This document shows positions 1 to 7,949 of a stretch of DNA of 64,000 bases, piece after piece (the first letter of the stretch is position 1; each line of letters begins with the position of its first letter). The notes below the pieces were generated by a model. That model was not told the origin of the DNA. It saw only the letters and a program-made list of their open reading frames with translations, and searched no databases. Made by a program: the position numbers and the translations under genes. Source of the DNA: Aliishimia ponticola (GTDB lineage: Bacteria > Pseudomonadota > Alphaproteobacteria > Rhodobacterales > Rhodobacteraceae); NCBI RefSeq assembly GCF_004803475.1, contig NZ_SRKY01000001.1:744001-808000 (forward strand), in the 5' to 3' direction.

Positions 1-1
1 C

Positions 2-778
2 TTCAATGTGCCCAGTTTCGGCGATGCTGGGCAGCTCTTCGATCCGTTCGTTTATCTGGGCGCATTGGCGGCCTCGACCCGCGATATCGCCCTTGGCGTT
101 GCCAGCGTCGTGCTGCCGCTGCGCCACCCGGCGCATGTGGCCAAAGCCGCCGCATCGGTGGATGTTCTGTCCGGCGGGCGTGTGCTGCTGGGTATCGCGT
201 CGGGCGATCGCCCCGAAGAATACCCGGCGCTGAACCAGAACTTCCCCGACCGGGGCGCACGGTTCCGCGACAGCGTCGCCTATATCCGCGCGGTGGCGCA
301 GGATTATCCGCGCGCCGCGCTGGATCATGGCACGCTGTCCGGCGGGATCGACATGCTGCCCAAACCCGTGGCAGGCAACATTCCCCTGTTGATCACTGGC
401 GGTAGCCAGCAAAGCCCCGATTGGGTCGCGGAAAATGGCGATGGCTGGATGACCTACCCCCGCGACACGGCGGCGCAGGGCCGCGTCGTTGCCGATTACC
501 GCGACCGCATCGCCGCTGCGGGCCTGCCCGACAAACCGGTGATGCAGTCGCTTTACGTCGATCTTGTGGATCAACCCGATGCCGCCCCCCGCCCGATCCA
601 TCTGGGCTTTCAGTCCGGTACGGATTTTCTGCGCCGCTACCTGACCGACCTTCGGACGCTGGGCATCAACCATGTCGCCCTGAACCTGCGGTTCAACCGC
701 GCCCCTGTCGAAGACACGCTGCACCGGCTTGCCGATGCGCTTTTGCCCGACTTTTCCAACACGGAGAACCACCCATGA
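2..778 (+). CDS. LLM-class (luciferase-like) oxidoreductase, 5' end missing
   Basis: The frame is open from the window edge, so the N-terminus lies upstream; about 258 residues are visible. The visible part resembles the C-terminal two thirds of a bacterial luciferase-like TIM-barrel monooxygenase: LGVASVVLPLRHPAHVAKAA, then the LSGGRVLLGIASGDRPEEY segment typical of the flavin-binding family, then LLITGGSQQSPDWVAENGDGW. It most resembles the small subgroup known as the BA3436-type luciferase-like oxidoreductases; substrate unknown. Its TGA overlaps the ATG of the next gene (ATGA), so the two are probably translated together. Confidence 0.85.
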   Translation, partial: FNVPSFGDAGQLFDPFVYLGALAASTRDIALGVASVVLPLRHPAHVAKAAASVDVLSGGRVLLGIASGDRPEEYPALNQNFPDRGARFRDSVAYIRAVAQDYPRAALDHGTLSGGIDMLPKPVAGNIPLLITGGSQQSPDWVAENGDGWMTYPRDTAAQGRVVADYRDRIAAAGLPDKPVMQSLYVDLVDQPDAAPRPIHLGFQSGTDFLRRYLTDLRTLGINHVALNLRFNRAPVEDTLHRLADALLPDFSNTENHP

Positions 779-1557
779 CCAAGACCATTCTCATCACCGG
801 CGCGACCGACGGGATCGGGCTTTTGACCGCCAAGACACTTGCCGCCGAGGGCCACACCGTTCTGCTGCATGGCCGAAGCGAGGATAAGCTGAAAGCCGCC
901 GCGCAAGAGGTCGGCGGCGCGCCCAAGACGTACCGCGCCGATCTGTCCCGGCTTGCCGATGTCAACGCACTGGCGGATGCGGTGCTGGCCGACCATGAAC
1001 GATTGGACGTGCTGATCAACAACGCAGGCGTTTACAAGACGCAACATACCCAAGCCGAAAACGGCCTGGATGTGCGCTTTGTCGTCAACACGATCGCCCC
1101 CTGGATTCTGACGCAGCGCCTGTTGCCGATCCTGCCAAAAGACGGGCGCGTGGTGAACCTGTCCTCAGCCGCGCAAGCGCCGGTCGATCCGCAAGCCATG
1201 CGCGGGAAAACACCGCTGGACCATTCCGGGGCCTATGCGCAAAGCAAGCTCGCCATCACGATCTGGACGCAGGAACTTTCGAAAACCCATCCCGAGGGGC
1301 CAGTATTCGTCGCGGTTAATCCCGGATCGCTTCTGGCATCGAAGATGGTCAAGGAAAGCTTCGGGATTGCGGGCAATGACCTGCGCATCGGGGCCGACAT
1401 CCTGCGCCGCGCGGCCCTGTCGGACTCGTTCGCGGACGCCTCCGGCGCGTATTTCGACAATGATTCCGGGCGCTTCGCCCATCCCCACCCCGCTGCGAAA
1501 GATGGCGGCCAAGTGTCGGGTGTGATGGCCGCGCTGTCAGAGCTTTCGGGTCTCTGA
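775..1557 (+). CDS. Short-chain dehydrogenase/reductase (SDR)
   Basis: 260-residue NAD(P)-dependent oxidoreductase of the SDR family. Visible motifs are the N-terminal cofactor loop TGATDGIG (residues about 7-14), NNAG near residue 82, and the catalytic YAQSK pair (Tyr154, Lys158). An upstream in-frame extension exists, but the ATG at 775 fits because it overlaps the previous stop codon (ATGA) and starts directly with the Rossmann strand. Substrate cannot be read from sequence; coupling to the luciferase-like oxidoreductase suggests a shared small-molecule redox role. It is the last chromosomal gene before the integrated element. Confidence 0.9.
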   Translation: MTKTILITGATDGIGLLTAKTLAAEGHTVLLHGRSEDKLKAAAQEVGGAPKTYRADLSRLADVNALADAVLADHERLDVLINNAGVYKTQHTQAENGLDVRFVVNTIAPWILTQRLLPILPKDGRVVNLSSAAQAPVDPQAMRGKTPLDHSGAYAQSKLAITIWTQELSKTHPEGPVFVAVNPGSLLASKMVKESFGIAGNDLRIGADILRRAALSDSFADASGAYFDNDSGRFAHPHPAAKDGGQVSGVMAALSELSGL

Positions 1558-1708
1558 CGACGCTGCTGCGCCGGTCTGACCCGCCGCCGCACGAACTGCC
1601 GGGCCGCGGGTCAGCACCGCGCCCGCCATCGTGTCACACATGCAGGGAACAAGGCGAAACACCCGCAACGGCGGTCTGCCGGGCGGCGTTTGTCGCGAAT
1701 GTCAGGGC

Positions 1709-1726
1709 TTGTGGCGGAGAGGAAGG
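1709..1726. repeat. attL: 18-bp direct repeat, left end of the tRNA-Ser island
   Basis: The 18 bases TTGTGGCGGAGAGGAAGG occur here and again at 11050-11067, where they overlap the 3' end of tRNA-Ser (CCA, acceptor strand and the start of the T-stem). This is the expected duplication left when a tyrosine integrase inserts an element into the tRNA 3' end. The intact tRNA is at the right-hand copy; this left copy is the displaced chromosomal 3' fragment. Confidence 0.9.
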
Positions 1727-1844
1727 CCGCCATTGTACGTTCCGGCGCAGTCCGGTGAAAGCTCTATACTCGCACTATTTCTAGACACATCACACCTTCC
1801 CTTGTCCTAGATGTTCCGGCATAGTCCTTCGTGATCCACTTAAA

Positions 1845-1867
1845 GGTGGGGGATAATTTGGGGTATA
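1845..1867. promoter_or_regulatory. Candidate integrase arm-type sites, left end
   Basis: Two neighbouring G-rich motifs, GTGGGGGATAA and TTGGGGTATAA, lie immediately before the integrase start. A similar pair, GTGGGGGATCAA and ATGGGGGACAC, lies near the other end of the element (10976-10999) about 50 bp from attR. Paired short repeats near both ends are typical of arm-binding sites for the integrase N-terminal domain. The assignment is inference. Confidence 0.5.
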
Positions 1868-1872
1868 AATTC

Positions 1873-3156
1873 ATGCAAGGTATTCGACGACCTGAGAAGG
1901 CCCTTACTGCGCGGTTTGTGGAAACTGTCTCTGAACCCGGTAAGTATTTCGACGGACATGGTTTGTTTCTTCGCGTGACCAAGGCGGGATCACGGCAATG
2001 GGTGCAGCGCATTATAATCAATGGAAAGCGGTGTGAACTCGGACTAGGTAGTCCGCCCGCCGTGCCATTGGCGACCGCTCGCAGGGTGGCGCTGGAAAAC
2101 CGAGGTATGGCGATGCTTGGGGGCGATCCTCTAGCCGAGAAGCGCAAACAGCGTGAACGCGTGACGTTTGCCAAGGCCGTTGACACCTATCTTGAGTCCA
2201 AGCTTTCCGAATTCCGAAACGAAAAGCACCGCAAGCAATGGCGGTCGACGCTTGACAACTACGCGTCGCCAATCTTGGGGCAGATGCAAGTATCCGAAAT
2301 TGGAACGCGCGACGTACTACGCGTGCTAGAACCGATCTGGAAGAACAAGACTGAAACCGCATCCCGCTTGCGAGGGCGGATTGAGAACGTGCTTTCATGG
2401 GCAACCGTTGCAGGCCACCGCGAAGGCGACAATCCTGCACGCTGGAAAGGCAACCTTTCAGAAATTCTCCCGAAACCTTCCAAGATAGCTAAAAGCGACA
2501 ATCAACCCGCGCTGGCGCTATCCGACGTATCGCGTTGGTGGGCAGAATTACAAAGCCGGGAAGGAATGGCCGCGCGTGCGCTCGAATTTCTGACCATGAC
2601 TGCGGCGCGATCTGGCGAAGTGAGGGGCATGACTTGGGATGAAGTCGACATGGGCGACAGTGCTACTCGTGCTACTGGTGCTACACCGAACGCGATCTGG
2701 ACGGTTCCGGCTTCTCGAATGAAAAATGGCAGGCAGCACCGAGTTCCGCTTACGAAAGCGGCTGTCGAACTGCTGGAAAGCCTGCCGCGTCTCGAAGGTT
2801 CTGAATTTGTGTTCTTTGCCCCAAAAGGCGGGATGCTGTCCGATATGTCACTTTCGTCTGTCATGAGGCGGATTCAGGCCTCTCAAGAAAAAGCAGGTGA
2901 TCAAGGGTTTTTGGACCCGGCGAACAAGCGCCCTGCCGTGCCGCACGGACTGCGCTCGACGTTCCGACAATGGGCCGCAGAACAGGGCTACCCCCGTGAC
3001 ATGGCGGAAATCGCGTTGGCTCACTTCGTTGGTTCGGACGTTGAACGCGCCTACCAGCGATCAGACATGCTCGAGCGTCGGCGGGAAATGATGGCCGCGT
3101 GGGGAGCGTTTCTTACAATGCCCGAAAGTGTGGCTAAAGTTGTGAAGCTGGCATGA
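1873..3156 (+). CDS. int: Tyrosine recombinase/integrase of the P4-like family
   Basis: Site-specific recombinase expected to integrate and excise this element at tRNA-Ser. From the ATG at 1873 it is 427 residues. The N-terminal part (about 1-90; YFDGHGLFLRVTKAG) is the DUF4102-type arm-binding domain, followed by a core-binding SAM-like region and the catalytic domain. Catalytic residues visible are Arg246 in TAARSGEVRG, the HGLRSTFRQW box (His-x-x-Arg), ALAHFVG, and the nucleophile Tyr394 in AYQRSD. An in-frame GTG at 1831 would add 14 residues across the G-rich arm-site motifs, so I prefer ATG 1873. Its stop overlaps the start of the next gene. The gene lies at the end away from the tRNA gene and reads inward. 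Confidence 0.95.
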   Translation: MQGIRRPEKALTARFVETVSEPGKYFDGHGLFLRVTKAGSRQWVQRIIINGKRCELGLGSPPAVPLATARRVALENRGMAMLGGDPLAEKRKQRERVTFAKAVDTYLESKLSEFRNEKHRKQWRSTLDNYASPILGQMQVSEIGTRDVLRVLEPIWKNKTETASRLRGRIENVLSWATVAGHREGDNPARWKGNLSEILPKPSKIAKSDNQPALALSDVSRWWAELQSREGMAARALEFLTMTAARSGEVRGMTWDEVDMGDSATRATGATPNAIWTVPASRMKNGRQHRVPLTKAAVELLESLPRLEGSEFVFFAPKGGMLSDMSLSSVMRRIQASQEKAGDQGFLDPANKRPAVPHGLRSTFRQWAAEQGYPRDMAEIALAHFVGSDVERAYQRSDMLERRREMMAAWGAFLTMPESVAKVVKLA

Positions 3157-4031
3157 AATTTGCGGATAAGGTCGCCGCCACCTTTGCTCGGATGGATGGC
3201 GACGATGATGTATGGGTGTTCTTTGAGGAAGGCCTTAAACCGGAAAGTCTAAGGCGTGCCGATCTCGAGTATGCCGAGAAGAAAAGCGAAGACGATGTAA
3301 TAGAGTTAGATCTAGAGCGCTACCTTTGGGACTGCGAACGCGCGTTGGAAGGCGACCTTTTGGCGCTTTTCGACGTGGTGGGACACTGTCAGGAATTGCA
3401 AACCCCATTGCCGTATTGGGCAGCTGAGCGAATCCAGAAGATGATCGCCAACGGAGTTTTGGGCCAACCTGTTGAGCCTAAGACAAAGGGCAGGCATGGA
3501 ACTTCAAGTAAGGTCCTTGCCGACGAGCTAAAAGGCCATCTGCGGCATGACGCGGTTTCAAGAGTTCGCGTTTATCAAACACTTGGCCCATGTTTGTTCT
3601 CGTTTATGATGCTGCCGGTGGGTCTAAGAAGGATTTACTCGGGCAAGCCGCTTCCAGACTTTGGCCACACCGTTGACGAGGCAATTGAAGCAGCTCGCCA
3701 GTCACTGTCAGGATCATTCGCGCAATGCTCATTTGAAACACTGCGTAAAGCTTACCGAAACGAGAAAAATGCTGCGTCGCCGAGTTGGGCGGCTGCGTCT
3801 GACGATGCTTTGATCGCTATAGGCGTCGAAGTAGATCAAGAACAGTACTTGCCCGAACACCAATCACATAGCTTCTTGCCTCACATTCCAAACTTACCCA
3901 GTCAAATGGGGGTCGAAGTACATCCGACGAAGTTAGATGAAAGGTCACTGCGCATTATCGAAGAAGCTAAAGGGTTTAGTGATTTCAATGACTTCGTTCG
4001 GGCGGTTCAAGATAGAAAGGTAGTGCTGTAA
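3153..4031 (+). CDS. Unknown protein translationally coupled to the integrase
   Basis: 292-residue soluble, acidic protein that I do not recognise. No signal peptide, membrane segment or obvious catalytic motif is visible. The N-terminus is rich in Asp/Glu; the middle has a Lys/Arg-rich stretch around KTKGRHGTSSK; the C-terminus contains two amphipathic-looking helices (LRIIEEAKGFSDFNDFVRAV). The ATG overlaps the integrase TGA (ATGA), so its expression is tied to integrase translation. A role in recombination control or in the element's accessory function is possible but unsupported. Confidence 0.8.
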   Translation: MKFADKVAATFARMDGDDDVWVFFEEGLKPESLRRADLEYAEKKSEDDVIELDLERYLWDCERALEGDLLALFDVVGHCQELQTPLPYWAAERIQKMIANGVLGQPVEPKTKGRHGTSSKVLADELKGHLRHDAVSRVRVYQTLGPCLFSFMMLPVGLRRIYSGKPLPDFGHTVDEAIEAARQSLSGSFAQCSFETLRKAYRNEKNAASPSWAAASDDALIAIGVEVDQEQYLPEHQSHSFLPHIPNLPSQMGVEVHPTKLDERSLRIIEEAKGFSDFNDFVRAVQDRKVVL

Positions 4032-4115
4032 AACGACGAATTCTCGGAACTATCTACAGTGTGTCCTATCCATTTAGTTTTTCGCCATGTTCAACCGGAC
4101 CCGAAAGGAACCGAC

Positions 4116-4376
4116 ATGGCAGAACCTCGAAAGAAACCCCACGCGCAGGCGGCGATAGCAGAAGCAATCAGCAGAGATACTCAGGAGCATCGCCAAGAAC
4201 GCCTTATCCGCCGCCCAGAAGTCGAAGCCCGCACGGGGCTGTCCCGCTCAACTTTATATGACTGGATGAAGCGAGGCGAATTCCCGCAACCTGTCAAGCT
4301 GGGCGCGCGCCTAGTGGCATGGCGTGAAAGCGACGTGACCGAATGGCTGGAAAGCCGCGAAACCCGCGCGGCATAA
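4116..4376 (+). CDS. alpA: AlpA-family DNA-binding regulator
   Basis: 86-residue protein with the AlpA/excisionase-type winged helix-turn-helix: RPEVEARTGLSRSTLYDWMKRGEFPQPVKLG, followed by WRESDVTEWLESR. In P4-like elements AlpA activates or acts as the excisionase partner for the integrase, so a role in excision control is likely. I chose the ATG at 4116 because a GAAAGGAA ribosome-binding site precedes it at good spacing; a longer frame from 4059 has none. It starts a downstream block of tightly packed genes. Confidence 0.92.
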   Translation: MAEPRKKPHAQAAIAEAISRDTQEHRQERLIRRPEVEARTGLSRSTLYDWMKRGEFPQPVKLGARLVAWRESDVTEWLESRETRAA

Positions 4377-4416
4377 AGAAACCCCCTGTCGCAACGTCGC
4401 GAACAGAGGGCTTCCA

Positions 4417-4677
4417 ATGCTTGAAACACATGGGAATCTTACTTCTTTCGCGGCTCTTGCGCAATGTGAGGCAAGAGCAATGAATCCCACATTTTACGAA
4501 CTGACCCCTGACCTTTGCGGTTCCATTATCCGAAATCCCAAAGGCGGGTGCATTACGTCGACATTCCACAAACCTTCCGGCCAAGTTCTCTACGGTTTCG
4601 AACCGGACTGGGAAGCAGCTCTGAGTTGGCTTGACGCTGCGAAGTTGATTTATGCGAACCCGGAAGGTGGTGCCTGA
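4417..4677 (+). CDS. Small hypothetical protein, first of the overlapping element operon
   Basis: 86 residues, no recognised domain. The central part (YELTPDLCGSIIRNPKGGCITSTFHKPSGQVLYGFEPDWEAALSWLDAA, seen between residues about 27 and 77) looks like a small alpha/beta fold with a conserved-looking C-terminal helix. The TGA overlaps the next ATG (ATGA), beginning a run of overlapping genes that leads into the primase-like gene. Some starts inside the frame are possible, for example the Met at residue 22. Confidence 0.65.
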   Translation: MLETHGNLTSFAALAQCEARAMNPTFYELTPDLCGSIIRNPKGGCITSTFHKPSGQVLYGFEPDWEAALSWLDAAKLIYANPEGGA

Positions 4678-4790
4678 TGCTGACCTTTCTAATCATAATG
4701 GGGCTGCCTTTCAAAACAGCCGCTCCGATTACCGCCGCGTTCTATAGCGTCATTGCGTCCCTTATCCTCTCGGGGGGCAACTATGAATAA
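4677..4790 (+). CDS. 37-residue small hydrophobic protein
   Basis: Short frame starting at the ATG that overlaps the previous TGA and ending inside the next small gene. The product (MLTFLIIMGLPFKTAAPITA, then a second hydrophobic stretch) could form one or two membrane-associated helices. There is no family assignment. Its overlap on both sides (4 bp upstream, 8 bp downstream) is the main reason to think it is translated. Confidence 0.45.
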   Translation: MLTFLIIMGLPFKTAAPITAAFYSVIASLILSGGNYE

Positions 4791-4881
4791 TCTGCAAATC
4801 CGCTTTCTAATGCACGCTCACGGGCTGACGGAAGCACAGGCAAACCTCATTGCAGCCTTGATCTGGGGAAGCACCCAATGA
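4783..4881 (+). CDS. 32-residue small protein preceding the primase-like gene
   Basis: Short frame with a strong purine-rich ribosome-binding site (CGGGGGGCAAC) just before its ATG. The product reads MNNLQIRFLMHAHGLTEAQA and continues as one amphipathic helix ending at a Trp. Its TGA overlaps the ATG of the primase-like gene (ATGA), so it may serve as a translational lead-in as well as encoding a peptide. No family recognised. Confidence 0.5.
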   Translation: MNNLQIRFLMHAHGLTEAQANLIAALIWGSTQ

Positions 4882-5762
4882 CCGACGCACGCGAGATTAC
4901 CCGCTCACTAGGCGGGCGCTGGTATCGCAGGTACGGCTCCGCGCCCTGCCCCATTTGCCAGACCGAACGGCGCAAGCAACAGAACGCCCTGACCTTGTCG
5001 GACGCACCGGGCGGGCGATTGCTGGCCCATTGTAAAAAGAACCACTGCGCCTTCACGGATATCCTGGCCGCGCTGGGCTTGGCGCGCGGGGACTACCGCG
5101 CACCCGATGCTGTGGAAGTGGCACAGCGCGAAGCAGAGCGCCGCGCCGAGGATGCAAAACGCGCGGCACAGGCGCAGCAATGCTGGCAAGAGGCTGGCCC
5201 GATTACCGGAACAGTTGCGGAAACCTATCTGCGCGGGCGGAAGATCAGCTGCGAATTGCCAGACTCCCTGCGTTTTCATCCAAACGCATGGCATAGACCA
5301 AGCGCAAAGCGTCATCCAGCGATGGTGGCGCTTGTGGACGGCGCGCGGGGCTTTGCGGTGCATCGAACCTTTCTGCTGCCTGATGGCACAGGCAAGGCGC
5401 GCATTGATCCGGCAAAGATGATGCTGGGGAACGTCGCAGGCGGCGCTGTGCGACTCACTAAGGCGCATGGGCCGCTTGTAGTGGCCGAGGGAGTGGAAAC
5501 AGCCCTGTCGCTTTCCTGCGGGTTTCTGCGCGCTCCTGCGACGATCTGGGCCGCACTATCCACTTCCGGGTTAAGGGGGCTGTGCTTACCCCCGGAACCT
5601 TCACGGCTGACCATCGCACCAGACGGCGACCCGGAAGGCCGCGCAGCGGCGCATAATCTTGCAACGCGGGCAAGCGCGCTGGGCTGGCAAGTGTCCTTGC
5701 TGCCCGCCCCCGATGGCCGCGATTGGAATGATATACTGACAATGAAGGGTCGCGCGACATGA
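4878..5762 (+). CDS. Zinc-finger/Toprim primase-like protein
   Basis: 294 residues with the layout of compact plasmid/satellite primases. An N-terminal zinc ribbon (CPICQTERRKQQ then HCKKNHCAF) at about residues 20-60 is followed by a middle DUF7146-like region (GTVAETYLRGRKI). The C-terminal Toprim domain at about 190-290 has PLVVAEGVETALS with its conserved Glu, and the acidic cluster APDGDPEGRAAA. The last part ends in a WNDIL motif common to these proteins. It probably primes replication of the excised element. The ATG overlaps the upstream small gene, and its TGA overlaps the DUF3987 gene start (ATGA). Confidence 0.9.
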   Translation: MTDAREITRSLGGRWYRRYGSAPCPICQTERRKQQNALTLSDAPGGRLLAHCKKNHCAFTDILAALGLARGDYRAPDAVEVAQREAERRAEDAKRAAQAQQCWQEAGPITGTVAETYLRGRKISCELPDSLRFHPNAWHRPSAKRHPAMVALVDGARGFAVHRTFLLPDGTGKARIDPAKMMLGNVAGGAVRLTKAHGPLVVAEGVETALSLSCGFLRAPATIWAALSTSGLRGLCLPPEPSRLTIAPDGDPEGRAAAHNLATRASALGWQVSLLPAPDGRDWNDILTMKGRAT

Positions 5763-7252
5763 ACGCTTTTGATCCCGAGCCTTTTATCCCCGAAGACCCG
5801 CAACCGTTGGTACGTGAGACACCGCAGGGCGCAGATTACCCTGTGCACGCCCTAGGGCCGCTTACCGGGGCTGTGCAGGCGGTTCAGGCCATCGCCCAAG
5901 CCCCTGTCGCGATCCCTGCAGCAAGCGCGCTGTCTGTGGCTTCCCTAGCCGTTCAGGGCTTTGCCAATGTCGAAACCCTGGGCGGGTTTCGCCCCGTTTC
6001 TCTAAACGCGTTGACCATTGCGCAAAGTGGGGAACGTAAATCTAGCTGTGATGCGCTTTTGATGGCCGCACTGCGCGATCACGAACGGGAACAAGCTTCT
6101 GTCCAGCGCGAAGCAGTGGAAAGTTGGCGGAACGCCCATGCGCTCTGGAAAGGTGACCGAGACCACATTCTCTCCCAAGCGAAGACTGGCAAAGGTGAAA
6201 AGCGAACCGCCGCGCAAGCCGATTTGGATGCGCTAAAGGAACCCGTCGCACCCCCGTCGGCTGACCGTACGGTGACGGAACCCACATTCGAAGGGCTGAC
6301 GCGGCTCTTTGCCGAGGGGCAACCGTCTCTCGGCATATTCTCAGACGAAGGCGGCCAATTCCTTGGCGGCCATGCCATGAACAGCGACAATCGGCAAAAG
6401 ACCTTGGCGGCACTGAACGATCTTTGGCAGGGCAATCCCATTCGGCGCACGCGAGCCGGTGATGGGCAAACCACCATGTATGGGCGACGACTGGCCGTTC
6501 ACCTTATGGTGCAGCCGGGCGTGGCACGGTCTTTCATGGCAGACCCAATGGCGGTTGATACAGGGTTTCTTCCCCGTTTTCTCATCTGCGAACCAATGAC
6601 GACAATCGGCACACGACTGTATTGCGACGTGCAGCCTGACAGTCGCGGGCTTACCGCCTATTCAAATCGACTACGCGCAATCCTCGATAGCGCTCTTCCG
6701 ATGGACGATGACACTCGCGCTCTGGTCCCACGTGAATTGCCGCTATCGCCAGACTCAAAAGCCTTGCTGATCAAGTATCACGACGCTGTTGAACTAGCAC
6801 AGGCAAAAGGCGGCGATCTTGCGCATATGACAGGCTTTGCGAGCAAAGCGGCGGAACAGGCAGCGCGCATTGCAGGAGTGCTGACCCTATGGAGCGACCT
6901 AAACGCCACTCATGTTACTGCAAAGGAAATGGGCCACGGTATTGAACTGGCTCGGTTTTACCTGTCCGAGGCTGTGAGACTGGCAGATGCAGCAACGGTC
7001 AGCGCTGAAATCAGCCGCGCCGAAAAGCTGCGCAATTGGTTGCTGGACACTTGGAATCACGACGAAATCATGCCGCGAGACGTAGCCCAGCACGCGCCGA
7101 TCCGCGCGTTACGCGAGACCAAAGCCGCAAAGGCCGCGATCTCGATACTACAAAACCATGGTTGGCTTCACCTACTAGAACCGGGAACCGTTATTCGGGG
7201 AAGCCCGCGCAAAGAAGCCTACCGTATTGTGAGGCCGCGCCATGCTGTTTGA
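5759..7252 (+). CDS. DUF3987/YfjI-family protein, replication-associated ATPase-like
   Basis: 497 residues matching the DUF3987 (YfjI-like) pattern: an N-terminal PVHALGPLTGAVQAVQ segment, a P-loop-like SGERKSSCDAL near residue 87, then SDEGGQFLGGHAMN and a long all-helical C-terminal half. Members are found beside Toprim primases in integrative elements and are thought to act as helicase/ATPase partners, though this is poorly tested. The P-loop-like site has Arg-Lys-Ser in place of the usual Gly-Lys-Ser/Thr, so ATP hydrolysis should not be assumed. It overlaps the primase-like gene by 4 bp. Confidence 0.9.
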   Translation: MNAFDPEPFIPEDPQPLVRETPQGADYPVHALGPLTGAVQAVQAIAQAPVAIPAASALSVASLAVQGFANVETLGGFRPVSLNALTIAQSGERKSSCDALLMAALRDHEREQASVQREAVESWRNAHALWKGDRDHILSQAKTGKGEKRTAAQADLDALKEPVAPPSADRTVTEPTFEGLTRLFAEGQPSLGIFSDEGGQFLGGHAMNSDNRQKTLAALNDLWQGNPIRRTRAGDGQTTMYGRRLAVHLMVQPGVARSFMADPMAVDTGFLPRFLICEPMTTIGTRLYCDVQPDSRGLTAYSNRLRAILDSALPMDDDTRALVPRELPLSPDSKALLIKYHDAVELAQAKGGDLAHMTGFASKAAEQAARIAGVLTLWSDLNATHVTAKEMGHGIELARFYLSEAVRLADAATVSAEISRAEKLRNWLLDTWNHDEIMPRDVAQHAPIRALRETKAAKAAISILQNHGWLHLLEPGTVIRGSPRKEAYRIVRPRHAV

Positions 7253-7361
7253 TCATCATCCAGCGGCACCCAGCCAAGACACCCGACGAGGTAGCACAAG
7301 TCGCACAAGTAGCACGCCACCAGAGGCACCGAAACGGAAAGCAGGAGATTGGCATGACTAA
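7242..7361 (+). CDS. Possible 39-residue linking ORF
   Basis: A short frame starts 11 bp inside the end of the DUF3987 gene and ends 8 bp inside the next gene, bridging the only gap in the overlapping chain. The product is Ser/Thr/Arg-rich and low complexity because the DNA holds three tandem near-copies of GTAGCACAA (7291-7317). It may be translated simply as coupling between neighbours. No ribosome-binding site is obvious, so confidence is low. Confidence 0.3.
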   Translation: MLFDHHPAAPSQDTRRGSTSRTSSTPPEAPKRKAGDWHD

Positions 7362-7893
7362 GCCTGACCGAACAGCCATGAAGCCGAGGCACCGCGACCC
7401 GCCGGGACTAAATGCCACTTTCAACGAAGACGGAAAATGCGACGTCGACTTCATCGGAGACTGGGGGAACCTCAAAAATGCGTACCAGCACACGCCAATA
7501 ATTACTGGCGTAGTTAGTCAAATCGCAGCCTTGGGTTCGCAGGGAAAGCAGATTGATGAAGGGGCTGCGAACTTCGCGCTGAGTTTCGTGGATGCCATGG
7601 ACCCACAAGACCCAGCAGAGGTGCTCTTGTTGACGCAGATGGCGGCAACTCACCAAGCTACCATGATGCTGGCCCGGCGGCTAAATCACGTGGACAACAT
7701 CCCGCAACAAGATTCCGCCGAACGCGCCTTGAACAAGCTGGCCCGCACCTATGCAGCACAAATGGATACCCTCAAGAAGTATCGCACCAAAGGCCAACAG
7801 GTAGTGCGCGTCGAACGCGTCACGGTTGAAGATGGCGGGCAAGCTATCGTTGGCGCTGTTGATGCTGGGGGGCGGTCCGATGGTAAAATGTGA
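7354..7893 (+). CDS. Conserved element-borne protein with KGQQ...GGQAIVG C-terminus
   Basis: 179 residues, cytoplasmic. The C-terminal half is helical (DPAEVLLLTQMAATHQATMM, then LARTYAAQMDTLKKYRTKGQQ) and ends with VRVERVTVEDGGQAIVG. I recall this ending from small proteins encoded next to HGG-motif proteins in alphaproteobacterial integrated elements; the function is unknown. The ATG at 7354 has a good GCAGGAG site upstream. Here its usual HGG-motif partner is separated from it by the Rap1a/Tai-like gene, which suggests a later insertion. Confidence 0.75.
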   Translation: MTKPDRTAMKPRHRDPPGLNATFNEDGKCDVDFIGDWGNLKNAYQHTPIITGVVSQIAALGSQGKQIDEGAANFALSFVDAMDPQDPAEVLLLTQMAATHQATMMLARRLNHVDNIPQQDSAERALNKLARTYAAQMDTLKKYRTKGQQVVRVERVTVEDGGQAIVGAVDAGGRSDGKM

Positions 7894-7949
7894 CGCTAAC
7901 CCCATGCACCGTGTTATTCGTACTTTTATGTGCCAGCTGCGAGGATCAA

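Larger units (their letters stand above)
1558..1872. other. Intergenic stretch holding the left end of the element
   Basis: This 315-bp gap contains chromosomal sequence once downstream of the tRNA gene, the attL repeat (1709-1726), then about 145 bp of element DNA leading to the integrase. I see no RNA gene or convincing ORF in it. The G-rich pair of motifs just before the integrase is listed separately. Confidence 0.6.

Noticed and set aside
421-774. N-terminal extension of the SDR gene
   Set aside because: The extra codons overlap the oxidoreductase gene in another frame; the SDR fold begins exactly at the ATG at 775.
7036-7353. Longer start for the 7354-7893 protein
   Set aside because: It would overlap the DUF3987 gene extensively and lacks a ribosome-binding site, while the ATG at 7354 has a good one.
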